A stretch of 64,000 nt of DNA from Odontocerum albicorne (taxonomy: Eukaryota > Arthropoda > Insecta > Trichoptera > Odontoceridae): the NCBI GenBank assembly GCA_949825065.1, contig OX463863.1:17221240-17285239 (forward strand), given 5' to 3'. Positions 32,841 to 46,851 of the stretch are shown piece after piece (positions within the stretch are counted from its first letter, which is position 1; each line of letters starts with the position of its first letter). The notes under the pieces were generated by a model. The model did not search any database. It was not told where the DNA came from and saw only the letters and a list, made by a program, of their open reading frames with translations. The position numbers and the translations under genes are program-made.

Positions 32841-33722
32841 TAAATAATAATTTTAATAATAGTATAATGCACTTAATAATATTAAATCTATATTTTTTAA
32901 TATGTAACATATATATTTTTATGTTATTATTAATTATTTTTAAATAATTATTTATATTTTAATAATATCTGTATTATTATAATTATATATTTAATATAAA
33001 TTATATATTTAATAAATATTGAAATAAATATTAAATCAAATAAAACAATTTAATATATTATAAAATAAAATTAATAATTATATTAGTATACAAGTAATAT
33101 GTAACAAAAATATATATATTTTTATTCTTAATAATAATTTTAATAATAATATGATTATAAATAATAACTAATTATTAATATTAAAATAATTAATAATAGT
33201 TTATTAATAAACTCAAATTGTAATAAGAATAAATAATAATTTAATAATAATATAATACACCGTTTCACTTTTCGTGACGTTCAGGCCAATTTGCTTTACC
33301 ACGCCTATAGAAGTTTCACTTCAAAAAATGATACGAGTATATGGAACACGTATTGTCATTTTTCTAAAGTTTGTTTCTAAATTTGTTGTGTTTACATGTG
33401 TATGTACATACACACATAAACACCCATTTAAACACGTGTTTACATGTACATACACACATATGTTATATATACAAACATATACACATATGTGTAGATAAAG
33501 GTATACGTGAACGCATATGTATTATACTCGTACGTATATGTGTACGTATAAATACGTACCATATATGCATATACATATATGATACATATACATATAGGGT
33601 GTCTTGTATCTCGATGTTAAGCCAGTATCAAGGATAAGGCCAGCTTATGACGGTTCAGAGTTAAAAGAAAATCTTGCAAAAACCTAATACTTTTCGAGTT
33701 ATAGGCATTTAATCAAATAGTA
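32841..33722. repeat. AT-rich and TACATA-rich repeats, copy 2
   Basis: Counterpart of 9119-10000; no gene. Confidence 0.6.
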
Positions 33723-33800
33723 GCCAAGAGGCATAAAAAGGCCCAGAAGAAGACCGAAGGTACACTGGATGTACGAAATCAGGAAGCATAGCAGCATCAC

Positions 33801-34501
33801 ATGGCATCAGTCACTCGTCGAAAATTATCGTGCAGTAGCAGTTCAGTTGCAGCTGACATAGGTCAAACAACACCTGTCATAGTCAAGGGAAAGACAATAG
33901 AGAAGGTTTTTTATTATGTATATCTGGGACATACAACAAGACTGGGTAAGGAGAATCAAGATGCTGAAATTGAGACAAGACGAGGTCAAGCCTGGGCTGC
34001 ATTTGGAAAGCTGTCCTTTGTTCTAAAATTTCCAAAATACGCAAGACATATTAAAAAATCCGTATTCGACTCCTGTGTCCTTCCATTGCTTACATATGGG
34101 CTGGAAACATCGGTGCTGAATAAACAGATTATGCACAAGCTCATGGTGACGCAGAGGGCCGAGGAGAGAAGAATATTAAGTATATCTCTGAGCGATAGGA
34201 GAACCAATGAATGGATAAGGCAGCAGACCAAAGTAGCTGATGTTAACGAAAGAGTCGTCATTCAGAAGTGGAACTGGGCGGGACACATTGCCAGATGTAC
34301 AGATGATAGATGGACTCAGAGAGTGCTTGAGTGGCGCCCAAGATAGGGAAGAAGAAGTGTGGGCCGTCCACAGACACGGTGGTCAGACCGCATTAGAAGA
34401 GTGGCCGGGAGCAACTGGAAACGATGTGCCCAGGAAAGAGAGGAATGGAAGAGAGGGAGGCCTATGTTCAACTTTGGACGGAGACGGGCTGATGATGATG
34501 A
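33801..34501 (+). pseudogene. RTE-like C-terminal end, copy 2
   Basis: Counterpart of 10079-10779, with the same stop after EWRPR and the same TGATGATGATG tail. Confidence 0.85.
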
Positions 34502-34580
34502 GCAGTTCTTTGTGCTCCTGCAAAAGTATTATAATCAATTACATGAGGCTGTATTTCTCCTTCAATTGGTGCATTGGTAA

Positions 34581-36140
34581 TATGTTAGATGAACAACATG
34601 GATTCAGAGCTAAATGCTCAATAGAGACGAATGTATCGGACGTATGCGTCATCATAAAACAATTGTGTATTTTATTTCTTAATTGTTTTCTTGTTTGATG
34701 TATAATATTTGTATGTGTGTAGATATGTATGTTAGTTACAATTTGATATTATTTGGTATTTTGTATGTGATATATTTGTTTGTTGGGGTCCGTGCGGTGT
34801 CACGACCGCAAACGAAATGTGACTTGTGCGCGGTCACCGCTAGACTAAATCGCTGGCTGGCAGGCCTCTGCATGCGCAAAACTCCTGAAAATTGTGGTAT
34901 TTTGCGAGTTGTGAGGTGTAAAATGGCTCTTGCGATGAGCGATCGGCCGCACATAAGAAGCGCCAAAGACCAAATAAAACATTCTCAGTTCACTCCACCT
35001 ACCGACTTTTACTTGAAACCAGCTACTCCCTGCCTAAGAGGAATCTCTTCGCCCTGCTACCTTTTCACCGATCTATGCCTCTGAACGTTACCCAATTCTC
35101 TGAGCATTGCGCAGTAGCCAGTCCACCTATGTTCTTGTACTGGTGCCGTACAACGAATTTGATTACATTCACCAACTATGCAGCTAAATCACTAGATGAA
35201 AAAACACAACTAGAATGTGCATATAGTGACTTTGCAAAAGGATTTGACAAAGTTGATTATGAAACACTTCTTCAAAAATTGAGTAATTGTAATTTACCAC
35301 CGTAAAAGTTATTCGCTAATTATTTTCGAAATGGAAAACAGTTTGTCTCTTATGGGGTATTTACACCTGATCAGTTCCATGTTGACTCAGGTATTCCCCA
35401 GGGATCAAATCTAGGGCCGATGCTTTACTTATTTTCATTAATGATGTGGAACAAAAGTATACCTCACTAAAAAGTTTTACTACGAGTATTTGTGGATGAC
35501 CTTAAATTGTTCCTCAAATATCAAGCATTGATGACTGAAGGAAACTCCAGGATGTCATCAATAATATATGAGTATATGAATGGAACATTCGTAACAAACT
35601 CTTCTTTAACATATCAAAATGTTGTTTTACACATCATTAGAGAGTGGAAGATCTCTTCAATCTCTTTTGGTTCACTTTTTTGTTTGCTCAGGGGTAATCT
35701 AGTTAACCCATCCGTCCTGAATAGTCTCGGTTTGTATGTTCCGGATAATTATTTGAGACAACGCACCTATAGATTGTTCTATCAACCTATAAGTCAAACC
35801 AACCTGCCTTTGGAGGTGCTATGCCGGTTTTAACCGTGTGTGTGTGTCCTCATATAGACGTGTTTCATGTGTTGCTCAGCTTCTTCAGGAGAAATCACTT
35901 AAATTTAGTGTAATAATAGTAATTATTTCATTTTTTATACTACTCGTATTTAACATGCTACATTTTGTCAAAATGTTTTAGTGTAACATACACCTTTTAA
36001 CTATTGTTCTTATCAAATACGTCCTAACATTTTGAATGGTTTAATACATGTTTTTTTTTGTACTTGTTATGTTTGGTCCTTGTACGAATTAGGGAAACCT
36101 GTAATGTGCAAAGGACCTGAACAATAAATTAAAAAGAGTA
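34581..36140 (+). pseudogene. Jockey/CR1-like LINE, copy 2
   Basis: Counterpart of 10859-12418. It contains the same possible solo LTR (about 34781-35162), the FVDD box and the internal deletion. Confidence 0.8.
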
Positions 36141-36141
36141 A

Positions 36142-36200
36142 ACTTATTTCTATAATCATTTCTTTACTGAATGTATTACAAGGTGACTGAGCCTTACTAT
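36142..36200 (-). pseudogene. Exon B remnant, counterpart of 12420-12478
   Basis: Same fragment, cut at the LINE 3' end. Confidence 0.55.
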
Positions 36201-36261
36201 CTATGAAAAAAAACATACAAGATCAAATCTACTGAAGTGATCAAACAAAAATTGATACACA

Positions 36262-36862
36262 TGTATTGTAATTTTTCTCAAGTTTATTTGACAGCCATTA
36301 ATGAATTTTACACATGATAAGAAATATACATAATTTTCGAAAAAACAACAGGTAATTTAATTTGGACACACAATTTGAATGGATCTGGGTTTGTTGCCTT
36401 TCATTTGTCGTGTCCCTAGTTAACTAGGCTTTTGCCTGTATCTCACTGAGGACAAATTATGTGTAGCTTGTTGGTGTGCCAGTAGACTTTTAAAGTGGAT
36501 TTCTCATATTTTATAAATTATCAATCGCAATATATTTTGGCATGTTTTTATATAAAGAACTAAATAAGATTTGTACATTGCGTTACATATTTGATGTTTC
36601 TTAGAATGGAGATAACTCTGAATTTAATCCAGAGACAGTAAAACATTGGATTAGATCAAAATGAGGCATTAAACATAACAGAACGTCGACGTTCAGTGAT
36701 TATTCCCTTTTTTTCAGTGTTTTAAATATTTTTCAAAACAAAAACATTCTGGCCTACAGGTACACACCACCTTCTCCATGCCTGGTATGGAATATGTGGT
36801 GTGTACCTGTTGAATGTTTGTCATATCTCTCATATTTATTTTATTTTTACAATATAAATGTA
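36262..36862. repeat. No gene; counterpart of 12540-13140
   Basis: Zinc-finger intron-like repeats; nothing else is seen. Confidence 0.45.
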
Positions 36863-36906
36863 TAAATGGGATTATCATCAACATTGATTTTAGTGTAAAG
36901 GAACTA

Positions 36907-37012
36907 TCTCAATGGTACTGATGCAAGGTAATCACTACCCCAGCTGCCAGCCTGTCAAAACGAGCTGATTATATCAAGCAGTGCACACTGATACAAACAA
37001 TCACAGTGAATA
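36907..37012 (-). promoter_or_regulatory. Promoter-like block, counterpart of 13185-13290
   Basis: Same initiator-like TCAGTG block; function inferred. Confidence 0.3.
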
Positions 37013-37031
37013 CAATCCATACAATCCTCCA

Positions 37032-37687
37032 TCAGCATCTAAGGATGTCAAAAGTCAATGCAAGGTGAATTCTTACATGAGATTTTAAAGAGCTGAATCG
37101 TTACTGCTGATGAAACTTGGGTTCATCATTATGAGCCTGATTCAAATTACGATTCCATTCAGTGACATAAAAAGGTCACACAGTCCCCTAAGATGTTAAG
37201 TGTCACAATCGGCTGAAAAAATTATGGATACAATTTTTTGCTATGCAAAAAGCATACTGCTGATAGATTACAAAGATAAGGGAATCACAATAACTAGAGA
37301 TTACTATTCTGGTGTGCTGATGCAGTTAAAAGAAGCTGCGAAAGAGAAAAGCAGAGGGAAATGGACAAGAGGGGTGCTGTGCTGCTTTTGTGTGACAATG
37401 CACCCATGCGCAAAAGCAATTCTGCCTTGGTTACTCTTCACAACTTGTGCTTCCAAACATTCAATCACCCTCAACACAGCTCAGACCTGGGTCTGCCTGA
37501 TTTTTATTTGTTTCCAAATATGACAAAAGAACTTCGAGTGAGGAAGGACGATGAAGAAGTTAAATGTGCAATTTTGACTTATTTTGAGGGCAAAAGCAAA
37601 TCTTTTTTGTCTCGGGTATAAAAATAGGCTTTTTTGAAAAATCTGAAAAATTAATTCAAGTTAATGATGAACATATTGAAAAGAAAA
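37032..37687 (+). pseudogene. mariner fragment, counterpart of 13310-13965
   Basis: It is nearly identical. At 37299 a G restores Asp in the ITRDYYSG segment, where copy 1 has T (Tyr) at 13577. Confidence 0.8.
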
Positions 37688-38381
37688 AAAATATATAGCC
37701 TTTTTCCCATTCATTCCGCGAGTTTATTGACCACCCTTCATTTATGCAACAAAAATACTAGGAAATGAAATTGTTAAAAAGTTTTTAAAAATTTATTTCA
37801 AAAATATTCTAAAAATAAACAATTTGCTATAAATATACATCTTAGGAATCTACACATTCGTGAATCATTTAAAATTATTCGTTTCAATATGCTATAAAAG
37901 ATTAAAAGTCTCACAGCCTCGAAAAACAATAAAATAAATGTGTCCCATTAACATGAAGAGAACCAAATGTTTTCCGTACATAGGATAAAGTACACAATCT
38001 GCGATGTAATTGATTTAAAAACCATGTGTTTTTCTCAATGGGCAACACTCGAAATTGGAGAATAGCAGAGGAAAGATTTATACTTCTTTATAAATAGGAG
38101 TTTATGCCACTAATCAAGAAGAAAATAAGGAATGCTATGGAATTAAATTATCAAAAATTTAACAAATAAATTAATCGTAAAAAGTTTCTGTATAATTTGG
38201 AGACACCAAAACTTTTGCAACCGAGTCACATTTACTATTGTTCGAATTAAAGAAGAAACTCGGTGATAATCCCACAGGCCCAATTATGTTTATGATTTAT
38301 GAGTTACCAGAAAGTTATGTTTTATGAGATACCACAGTTCCAAGATTTCCTAACAGTGATGATTTTGATATCCTAACAAAA

Positions 38382-38807
38382 TACCTTACATAGGGTTTTC
38401 CTCCACAATGAATACATCAAGAATGTCTTCCACATTGGCCACACGTGCAGGCCTTTCTCCGCTACGAATCCTTGAATGGGGTATTTCTGTCTTTCTAATG
38501 TCTTCACATATTTCTTACAGCTGCAAGGATTCTCTCAACTGTAAAGCTTTTCATGAGATTTTAATGTACCTTTAGTTGAGAAAGTCTTTGCACAATTATC
38601 GCAACTGTACAGCTTCTCTCAACTACTCATATGAAGCCTTTCGTGGGATTTTAAAGTATATTTAGCTGATAAAGTCTTTTCCCAATTATCGCAATTGTAC
38701 AGCTTCTCTCCACTATGAAGCCTTTCATGGGATTTTAAATGGCCTCTTCTTTGTGAGAATGTCTAAACACATTTTTCACAATTGTAATGCTTCTGTTCCC
38801 TATGAAT
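38382..38807 (-). pseudogene. Eroded C2H2 finger array, counterpart of 14660-15085
   Basis: The stops and frameshifts are the same as in copy 1. Confidence 0.8.
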
Positions 38808-38821
38808 CTGTTATGCTCCAG

Positions 38822-39304
38822 ATAGAGGTTCTTTATTTCCTCAACTGGGATAACGGCAAGCGGCTGTGAGCAGTTATTTATTTATATTTTGTCTTGGAAA
38901 CTTGAGGATTCAATCTGTCAGGGTTTCATGAAACTCTTATAGGTTCTGCAGCATGTCTCCAAATCAAACTCTGGTGGTTGATCTTACTGTTTATTAAAGT
39001 ATACTACAATTCACTTCAAGAGCTTATTAATAAATGACACGGTTTGAATCATGCTTAGGGTTTTTATACACCTCACTGTAGTGTACAATACTTTCAAGAC
39101 CACAAGTCACTTCCTATTACGCTTCATAACAAATCCATGATACGTATATTTAACTTCAATTATCAGAGAATGCCTTTTCCCAATTTTCACAACATCTATT
39201 CACGATAAATCCTTAAATGGCGTATTTAACTCCTATGATTACATGACGTTTTTCCACAATTTTTACAGCTGTGAAACCTTAGATGAGATTTTTTTCCAAT
39301 GCTT
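38822..39304 (-). pseudogene. Repeat and degenerate fingers downstream of zinc-finger copy 2
   Basis: Counterpart of 15100-15582. Finger pieces occur at about 39162-39304, after the gene's stop. Confidence 0.5.
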
Positions 39305-41451
39305 TCAACTGTGAATCCTTAGATGAGATTTTAAATTACTTTTTTGTGTGAATCTCATATCACATTGTCCACAGATGTAAAGCTTCTCTCCACTATGAAT
39401 CCTTTCATGAGCTTTTAAACTCTGTGTTTGTGAGAATCTATTATCACATTGTCTACATCTGTAAGGTTTCTCTCCACTATGAATCCTTTCATGACATTTC
39501 ATATCACCTTTTCGTGAGAATGTCTTATCACATTGTCCACAGCTATAAGGCTTCTCTCCGCTATGAATCCTTTCATGACATTTTAAAACACGTTTATGTA
39601 AAAATCTCTTATCACATTGTCCACAGCTGTAAGGCTTCTCTCCACTATGAATAATTTTATGAGATTTTAAATGTCTTATTAGTGAGAATGTCTTATCACA
39701 TTGTCCACATCTGTAAGGCTTCTCTCCAGTATGAATTGTTACATGAGATTCTAAAGACTTTTTGTACAGGAATATCTTATCACATTGTCCACAGCTGTAA
39801 GGCTTCTCTCCAGTATGAATCATTTTATGAGATTTTAAAGAACTGCTTCGTGAGAATCTCTTATCACATTGTTCACAGCTATAAGGCTTCTCTCCACTAT
39901 GAATCCTTTCATGAGATTTTAAAATACATTTTTGTGAGAATCTCTTATCACATTGTCCACAGCTGTACGGCTTCTCTCCATTATGAATGCTTTTATGAGA
40001 TTCTAAATGACTTATTCGTGAGAATGTTTTATCACATTGTCCACATCTGTAAGGCTTCTCTCCAGTATGAATTGTTAGATGAGATTCTAAAGACCTTTTG
40101 TACAGGAATATCTTATCACATTGTTCACAGCTGTAAGGCTTCTCTCCACTATGAATCCTTTCATGAGATTTTAAAAAACGTTTTTGTGAGAATCTCTTAT
40201 CACATTGTTCACATATGTAGGGCTTCTCTTCACTATGAATTATTACATGACGTTTTAAATTCCCTTTGTCTGAGAATGTCTTATCACATTGTCCACAGCT
40301 ATAAGGCTTCTCTCCACTATGAATCCTTTCATGAGATTTTAAAGTACTTCTTTGTGAGAATGTTTTATCACATTGTCCACAGCTGTAAGGCTTCTCTCCA
40401 GTATGAATTATTTCATGAGATTTTAATTGAAATTTATTTGAGAAAGTCTTATCACATTGTCCACAGCTGTAAGGCTTCTCACCAGTATGAAGTCTTTCAT
40501 GACATTTCAATTCACCTTTTCGTGAGAATCTCTTATCACATTGTCCACAACTGTAAGGCTTCTCTCCAATATGAATTATTTCATGAGATTTCAATTCACT
40601 TTTTCGTAAGAATCTCTTATCACATTCTGCACAACTGTAAGGCTTCTCTCCAGTATGAATTGTTACATGACGTTTTAAACCAATTTTGGCTGAGAATGTC
40701 TTATCACATTCTGCACAACTGTAAGGCTTCTCTCCTGTATGAATTATTTCATGAGATTTCAAATAAACTTTTCGTGAGAATGTCTTATCGCATTGTCCAC
40801 AACTGTAAGGCTTCTCTCCAGTATGAATCATTTTATGAGATTTTAAAGTACTGCTTCGTGAGAATATCTTATCACATTGTTCACAGCTATAAGGCGTCTC
40901 TCCAGTATGATTTGTTACATGAGATTCTAAAGACCTTTTGTACAGGAATATCTTATCACATTGTCCACATCTGTAAGGCTTCCCTCCCGTATGAATCCTT
41001 TTATGAGATTTTAAAGTACTTCTTTGTGAGAATGTCTTATCACATTGTCTACGTCTGTATGGCTTCTCTCCACTGTGAATCTTTTCGTGAGATTTTAAAT
41101 CTTTTTTACATAAGAATGTCTTTTTACACTGTCCACAGCTATGGGATTTCCGTCCACTGTGAATCATTTCGTGATATTTTAAATTTTTTTTTTTTGAGAA
41201 TGTCTTTGAACAATTTTCACAACTATAGGAGTTCTCTCCACTAGGATTATTTCCCAGATTTTTTGATGAAGTACATTTTTGTGTGAATAGCTTTTTACAA
41301 TTTTCAAAGCTGCAGAGATTGTCTCCACTATGAATTCTTGAATGGTGATTTAAATTCGAACTATTTGAGATGTTTCCACAATAGACAAAGCAATGAAAAC
41401 CATTTCCACTGCATTTTTTTTTACTGAATGGGTTACTCATATCACCTGAAC
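39305..41451 (-). CDS. C2H2 zinc-finger protein, finger exon C (gene copy 2)
   Basis: The exon has the same 25 finger units, with 22 canonical, unit 5 lacking its first Cys and units 1-2 degenerate. The only difference I found from copy 1 is T (16033) to A (39755), which keeps Ser in unit 20. The protein is therefore the same. It joins exon B (41755-42009) over a 303-bp intron with GTGAGTGT and TTTTTTAG. Such closeness means either a very recent duplication, ongoing gene conversion, or one locus assembled twice. DNA binding is inferred from the family. The long plus-strand frame across it is only a by-product of the 84-base repeat. Confidence 0.9.
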
Positions 41452-41754
41452 CTAAAAAACATGTGAAAATCAAGAAAAATACTGAAGGTTTTAAAAGAAA
41501 AATCAAGGATTAATTTTTTGCAGCTAAGCATTCTCAAATGTTTTTTTTTTCCATTTATACAAGAAATGAATTGTATTGAATTGTCAACTAAGAAAAAATT
41601 TGACTGGGAATGAAAAAAACATTTAAACTTTATTATTTGTGCTAAGACTTAACTTGAATCCCATTTCAAACTAAAATAAAAAAGATTATACTTTTGATAA
41701 TTTAATGAAAAAGTGAAAACTTATTCAGAATACAATCCAAATATTTACACTCAC

Positions 41755-42009
41755 TTGTTATTGCATGCGTGTCGCAAACATCAACAGTCTCTGTGTTACT
41801 GACCCGATCACATTCCTTTTTTATATCTGCTTCCTGTATGTCAATAGCAAAGTCAGGGAATACTGGCGCAGTATCCTTTTTTACATTTTCTTGTTTTATG
41901 AAAAAATCTGAAAAAACTTCTAATTCAAAATCGTGAGATTGCTTCAGTAAAATCGTTTCTGAGGTAATTCTTTTACTGAATGTATCACAAGATGGCTGGG
42001 CCATAACAT
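41755..42009 (-). CDS. Zinc-finger gene copy 2, exon B
   Basis: Counterpart of 18033-18287 with no difference noticed: the same acceptor, donor, IKQE and IKKE sites and phase. Confidence 0.75.
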
Positions 42010-42281
42010 CTACAAAAAAACATACAAGATCAAATCTACTGAAGTAATAATAAGTAAACATACAAGATCAAATCTACTGAAGTAACAAGAACAAATCTAA
42101 ATAAAAAAATCAAACAAACAAAAATTGATATACTCGTACATTTATTGTCATTTCTCTAAAAAGGTCCGTTTCATAGCCATTATGTGTTGCTTATTGGAGT
42201 TTCAATAGTTTTTTTAAGTGGATTACTCATATTTTATTCTTTTTGGCAAGATTTTATATGAACAACTTTTAGCGTGTGTCC

Positions 42282-42816
42282 TAGTAGGACGTGCTGATGA
42301 TGTTGATGTTGACATCGCTATATTCGTTTTAGTCGAATTCTATGTTCCTCTTCGTTCGGAGTCATCAATTTAGCGGTATGCTTTAGTCGTACGTCGTGAT
42401 GATTTTGATTTGTTTGTATTCAAAATAAAATACTTCGATTCAGGAATGCGGTAAAAGTGAGAGTGAATAATCGATAAATAATAAACAGAAATGAATGGTC
42501 AAGCGAATAATAACAAGTACCTTTATTCATCGATAAGTAGGTATATATAGACTTTCAGAACGGGACGCGTGACTGCGTCCGCCGTATATCCCCATCTCAC
42601 TCCCGTGCATGACAAGGGGTTTGCAGACGTTGCGAACAATGTAGTGGGTGGGATATTTATTGCCGAAACGGCGAGACAACGCGATGTGTTCTCTTTCTAC
42701 CTTGGAATGCGGTGTAAATATTATTCGCGTGTACACAGTGTTGACGTTTCTGGTATGTGACAATTGTAGATATCCAGAGGTTGATTCATCGGTTGTTGAC
42801 CCTGCATGTTAACAAT
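42282..42816 (-). mobile_element. Solo-LTR-like insertion, copy 2
   Basis: Counterpart of 18560-19094. Confidence 0.4.
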
Positions 42817-43188
42817 ATTTAGGGACGTGGGTACCCTAAATAAAAATTGTACATTGCGTTACATATTTAATATTTCTTAGAGTCGTGATAACTCTGAATT
42901 TAATTCAGAGACAGTCAAACATCATTGGATTAGATCAAAATGAGGCATTCAACATAACAGAACGTCAACGTTCCGTGATTATTCCACTTTTTACGTACGT
43001 TTTAAATATAGTTCAAAACAAAAATGACAAAAACATTCTGGCCTACAGGCACACACCACCTTTTCCATGCCTGGTATGGAATATGTGGTGTGTACCTATT
43101 GAATGTTTGTCATATCTCTCATATTTATTTTATTTTAACAATATAAGTGTACTTGGGTCTGTGGGAATATACTAATCATGTCTGGTAC

Positions 43189-43343
43189 CTGCACTGATAT
43201 CTTGTACACATTCCTGCTTAATATCTGCCTCATGTATACTGATATACTGGGGGAACATTGCTGCAGTATCCCCCTCTTCTGCCTTTTCTTCTTTCACCAT
43301 TACTTCTGCGCTCCTTTTGTGTAGCTGAGGATCCATCTATGAC
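43189..43343 (-). CDS. Zinc-finger gene copy 2, exon A
   Basis: The ATG is at 43336 and the proposed donor is after 43189. The coding part matches copy 1. The change at 43174 (A for C at 19452) makes a TAG in the unspliced frame, 15 bases beyond the proposed donor, so it would sit in the intron. If the exon instead continued past this point, copy 2 would be truncated. Confidence 0.6.
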
Positions 43344-43361
43344 CTGGAATCATTCGAAATA

Positions 43362-45990
43362 TTCAAACATTGAGTTTATAATATGTTCAACCGTTTGACA
43401 TAGAGAAGCATAAAACTATATTCAGTTCCAGATATTCTTAAATGATAACTTTCCTGACATGACCATCTTCTTTGTCAGTGGTGTGTGTAGATTTATTTTT
43501 TGGAGTTTTTATAAAAATATTTGTGATGTTATATGAACACTGGACACATGCATTACACTACATCTAAAGCTTAATGTGCTACTTTCGCATATCAAGTAAT
43601 TTTAAATATACAATGTTTGAGAAAATATTTTTTGTTTGAGCTGTACAGAGCATCACATTTCGAATGGATGAAACACTACATTTTAAATGACATCAAAATG
43701 TAATTTTTCATCAAAAGTGAGGTTAGTCAAGTTTAAACCAAAAAACTTGATTTTAATGTAAAATAACTAATATAGTTAATGGAAAAAAGGTGTAAAACCT
43801 CAATTGTACTGATGTTACCGTGATCGCTACCCCAGCAGATCAACTGACAAAATGAACTAAATAAAAAATATGCCTTTATAAAACACAAAATGTCACTTTG
43901 TCAAGCAGTGCACACTGATACAAACAATCACAGTGAAGCGGTCAGAATGAACCACTAAATCAATACCGTAATCAACTGTCAAAACCGAAAGAAGAAAATA
44001 CAAACAAAATTAATCACATGCAATTAATACCCAATTGACCGTTTAATTTAACAGAAATAACACACTCTTCTTTTTTAATAATGGCCATGCACTCCTATAT
44101 CTGATGGAGTATACGCGGTGTCTCTATCTTCTTAAAAAATGGCTGTGAACTCCTATATGTGAAGGAATATACGCTAGTTTCAAACGATTACGGCTGTCAA
44201 ATGATGACCTAGAAATTACCATAGACAGAAATCTTGCTCCCTAGCACGGGTTGCTTTCTTCTTCTTCTTTTTGCAGAATGGCTGTGAACTCATATATGAA
44301 GAAGCACGTATTGCTTTAAGAATATTTTCTACTCAAGAGGCGTGAATTTTGGACGTTTTTAAGACTTAACAAAGTTTCATACCAAATTTGAACCTGGTTC
44401 TTTTTCTCGACCAAATTCTTTTTCTCGACAAAATCTTCTGATTCTGATTATGATATTTCCCGCAATCTCAATTATTATTTTTTTGAAAATGAAATAATAA
44501 AGGAAAATGTAACAAATAAACATTTATCATAAAAAGAGTAACGGTACAAGTATGAAGACCCTATAATCAGTATATTTAGAGTAATTAAATAATATATAAG
44601 TTCTGGTCACTCGCTATCCATCACAGATAGGCTAGTGTTAATAGATGGAACATTGGCCAATTCCTTGGATAAATAATTAGTTTCATTTAATTCAGAAAGT
44701 ACAATATTAAATTAGTTGAAATAAAAATAAGATCTCACAGCACTCACAGAACTATCTTATTTCAATATGAGTAGGGAAGATTGTTGGGCCGAATGTTCAA
44801 GAATCATCAGTAATAATTAGGAGTAATAGGCACTTTTCTAGAAATAATATATGACCAAGGATTTGATTCTCATCAGCAGAAATATTATATGAAAGTCATC
44901 AAAATTGCTAGTGTTTATTTTTTCCGATATTGTTTTTATTGGTTTGTCCACTTTTGAAATCAGACATATATAACTACGGTGTTGTCAATCAGGCGATTGC
45001 AGCGCACTAATTAATTTTCTACTTTTTTTTGACAGATTGTATATGAAGGAGCACAGATTACCTTAATAGATGGAACATCGGCAAAGTGCTTGGAAAAATA
45101 CTTTCATTTAGTTCAGAAAGTGCAAGATTAAACAAGTGTTAATAAAAATAAGATAGATGATATATACAACATGCAATTTATTTTCTTTGATATTGTAATT
45201 TGTTTTATCAAGCACTGTTAAAATGATTAGCTATTTAAGAATATATTAGAGAATTTTGGTTCATGATGGAGTTACTGGAGGACCTTGAAAATAGGAAGAA
45301 ACTCCATGCAGATATACCTTGAACTTACTTTGGTTCGATTGGACACTCTGATGTTGTGGCGGCCTGGAATAATTTTACAGCTTTTTTCAATCTTTTTAAA
45401 AATTAGTGACTGACAAATATATATTTTTTTATTTCTTATTTTCCCATTTAATGCAAATTTCTCTCTCACACTCCAGTGCGGCCTATTTTCTTTATATAAA
45501 GTTTTTTTAGTAATCTGAGGTTGTTCCATTGGTTCCCTAGCTTCTGCAATCTAAAAGCATTGCTAAAACGTCAAAAACACAAAATACGCAGAAAAAATGC
45601 ATCTCGGCACCCATATGGAACATACTACTGCATTCTGATTGGTCCTTGTGGACTAGACTATTTAGAATTTTAAAGTATCGCTGGAGTTGGCTAGTTTTGA
45701 TCTCAACTCAGAACTATTGATTCTAAATAAAAAATATTTGAGGAAACATATTTTAGTTATTTCTACAGAATATTTTCAATGAAAATATATTTTAAGTGGC
45801 ATCTAATTATACATATATATTATTTATAAGTAAGGCATTAACATTGTCGAGTTTTAAATACATTGTAATTTGTTTTTATCAAACACTGTTTATTCCACCA
45901 AAAAGTAGAAGATTAAATCTAATGGATATTTTTCATCAAAAGTGAAGTCAGTTAAGTTTGAACCAAAACAACTCATTCGATTTTAGTGTA
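43362..45990. other. Upstream region of zinc-finger copy 2; no gene
   Basis: Counterpart of 19640-22270. It includes the promoter-like block at 43807-43947 and the unrecognised minus-strand frame 45272-45529. A one-base deletion near 44230 relative to copy 1 changes the offset from 23,722 to 23,721. Confidence 0.4.
43807..43947 (-). promoter_or_regulatory. Promoter-like block upstream of zinc-finger copy 2
   Basis: Counterpart of 20085-20225, with the initiator-like TCAGTG and TTTTATAAAGG. Function is inferred. Confidence 0.35.
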
Positions 45991-46106
45991 AAAGAACTAT
46001 CTCCGTGGTACTGATGCAAGGTGTTCGCTACCCCAGCTGCCAACCTGTCAAAACGAGCTGACTATATCAAGCAGTGCACACTGATAGAAACAATCACAGT
46101 GAATAC
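45991..46106 (-). promoter_or_regulatory. Promoter-like block, counterpart of 22270-22385
   Basis: Same block next to a mariner fragment; function is inferred. Confidence 0.3.
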
Positions 46107-46140
46107 CCGGCAATTTTAAGTACCCCGAACATCACAATCC

Positions 46141-46851
46141 TCCATCGGCATCTAGGGATGTCAAAAGTCAATGCAAGGTAGGTATCCAGAATGCTCACTC
46201 CACTTCAAAAACCACAATGCGTTGAATGTTCACGACAGTTTTTGGACCTCTGTAGAAACAACAAAGATAAGATTTTGAGCTGAATCGTTACTGAAGATGA
46301 AACTTGGGTTCATCATTACGAGCCTGATACAAAGTAGGAGTCCACTTAGTGACATGAAAAGGGCACACAGCCCCCTGAGATGTTAAGTGTCGCAATCAGC
46401 TGAAAAAATTATAGATACAATTTATTGGGATGCAAAAAGCATACTGCTGATAGATTACAAAGATAAGGGAATCACAATAACTAGAGATTACTATTCTGGT
46501 GTGCTGATGCAGTTAAAAGAATCTGCGAAAAAGAAAAGCAGAGGGAAATTGACAAGGGTGCTGTGCTGCTTTTGCGTAACAATGCACCTGTGCACAAAAG
46601 CAATTCTGTATTGGCTACTCTTCACAACTGAGGCATACAAACATTAAATCAGCCTCCCTCCAGCTCAGACCTGGCTCCGTCTGACTATTATTTGTTTCCA
46701 AATATGACAAAAGAACTTCGAGGGAAGAAATTTACAGATAATGAAGAAGTTAAATGTGCAATTTTAAGGGCAAAAGCAAATCTTTTTTCTCGGGTATAAA
46801 TAAACTTATTGAAAGATCTGAAAAATGTATTCAAGTTAATGGTGAATGTAT
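46141..46851 (+). pseudogene. mariner fragment, counterpart of 22420-23130
   Basis: Nearly identical to copy 1 and equally broken. Confidence 0.8.
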
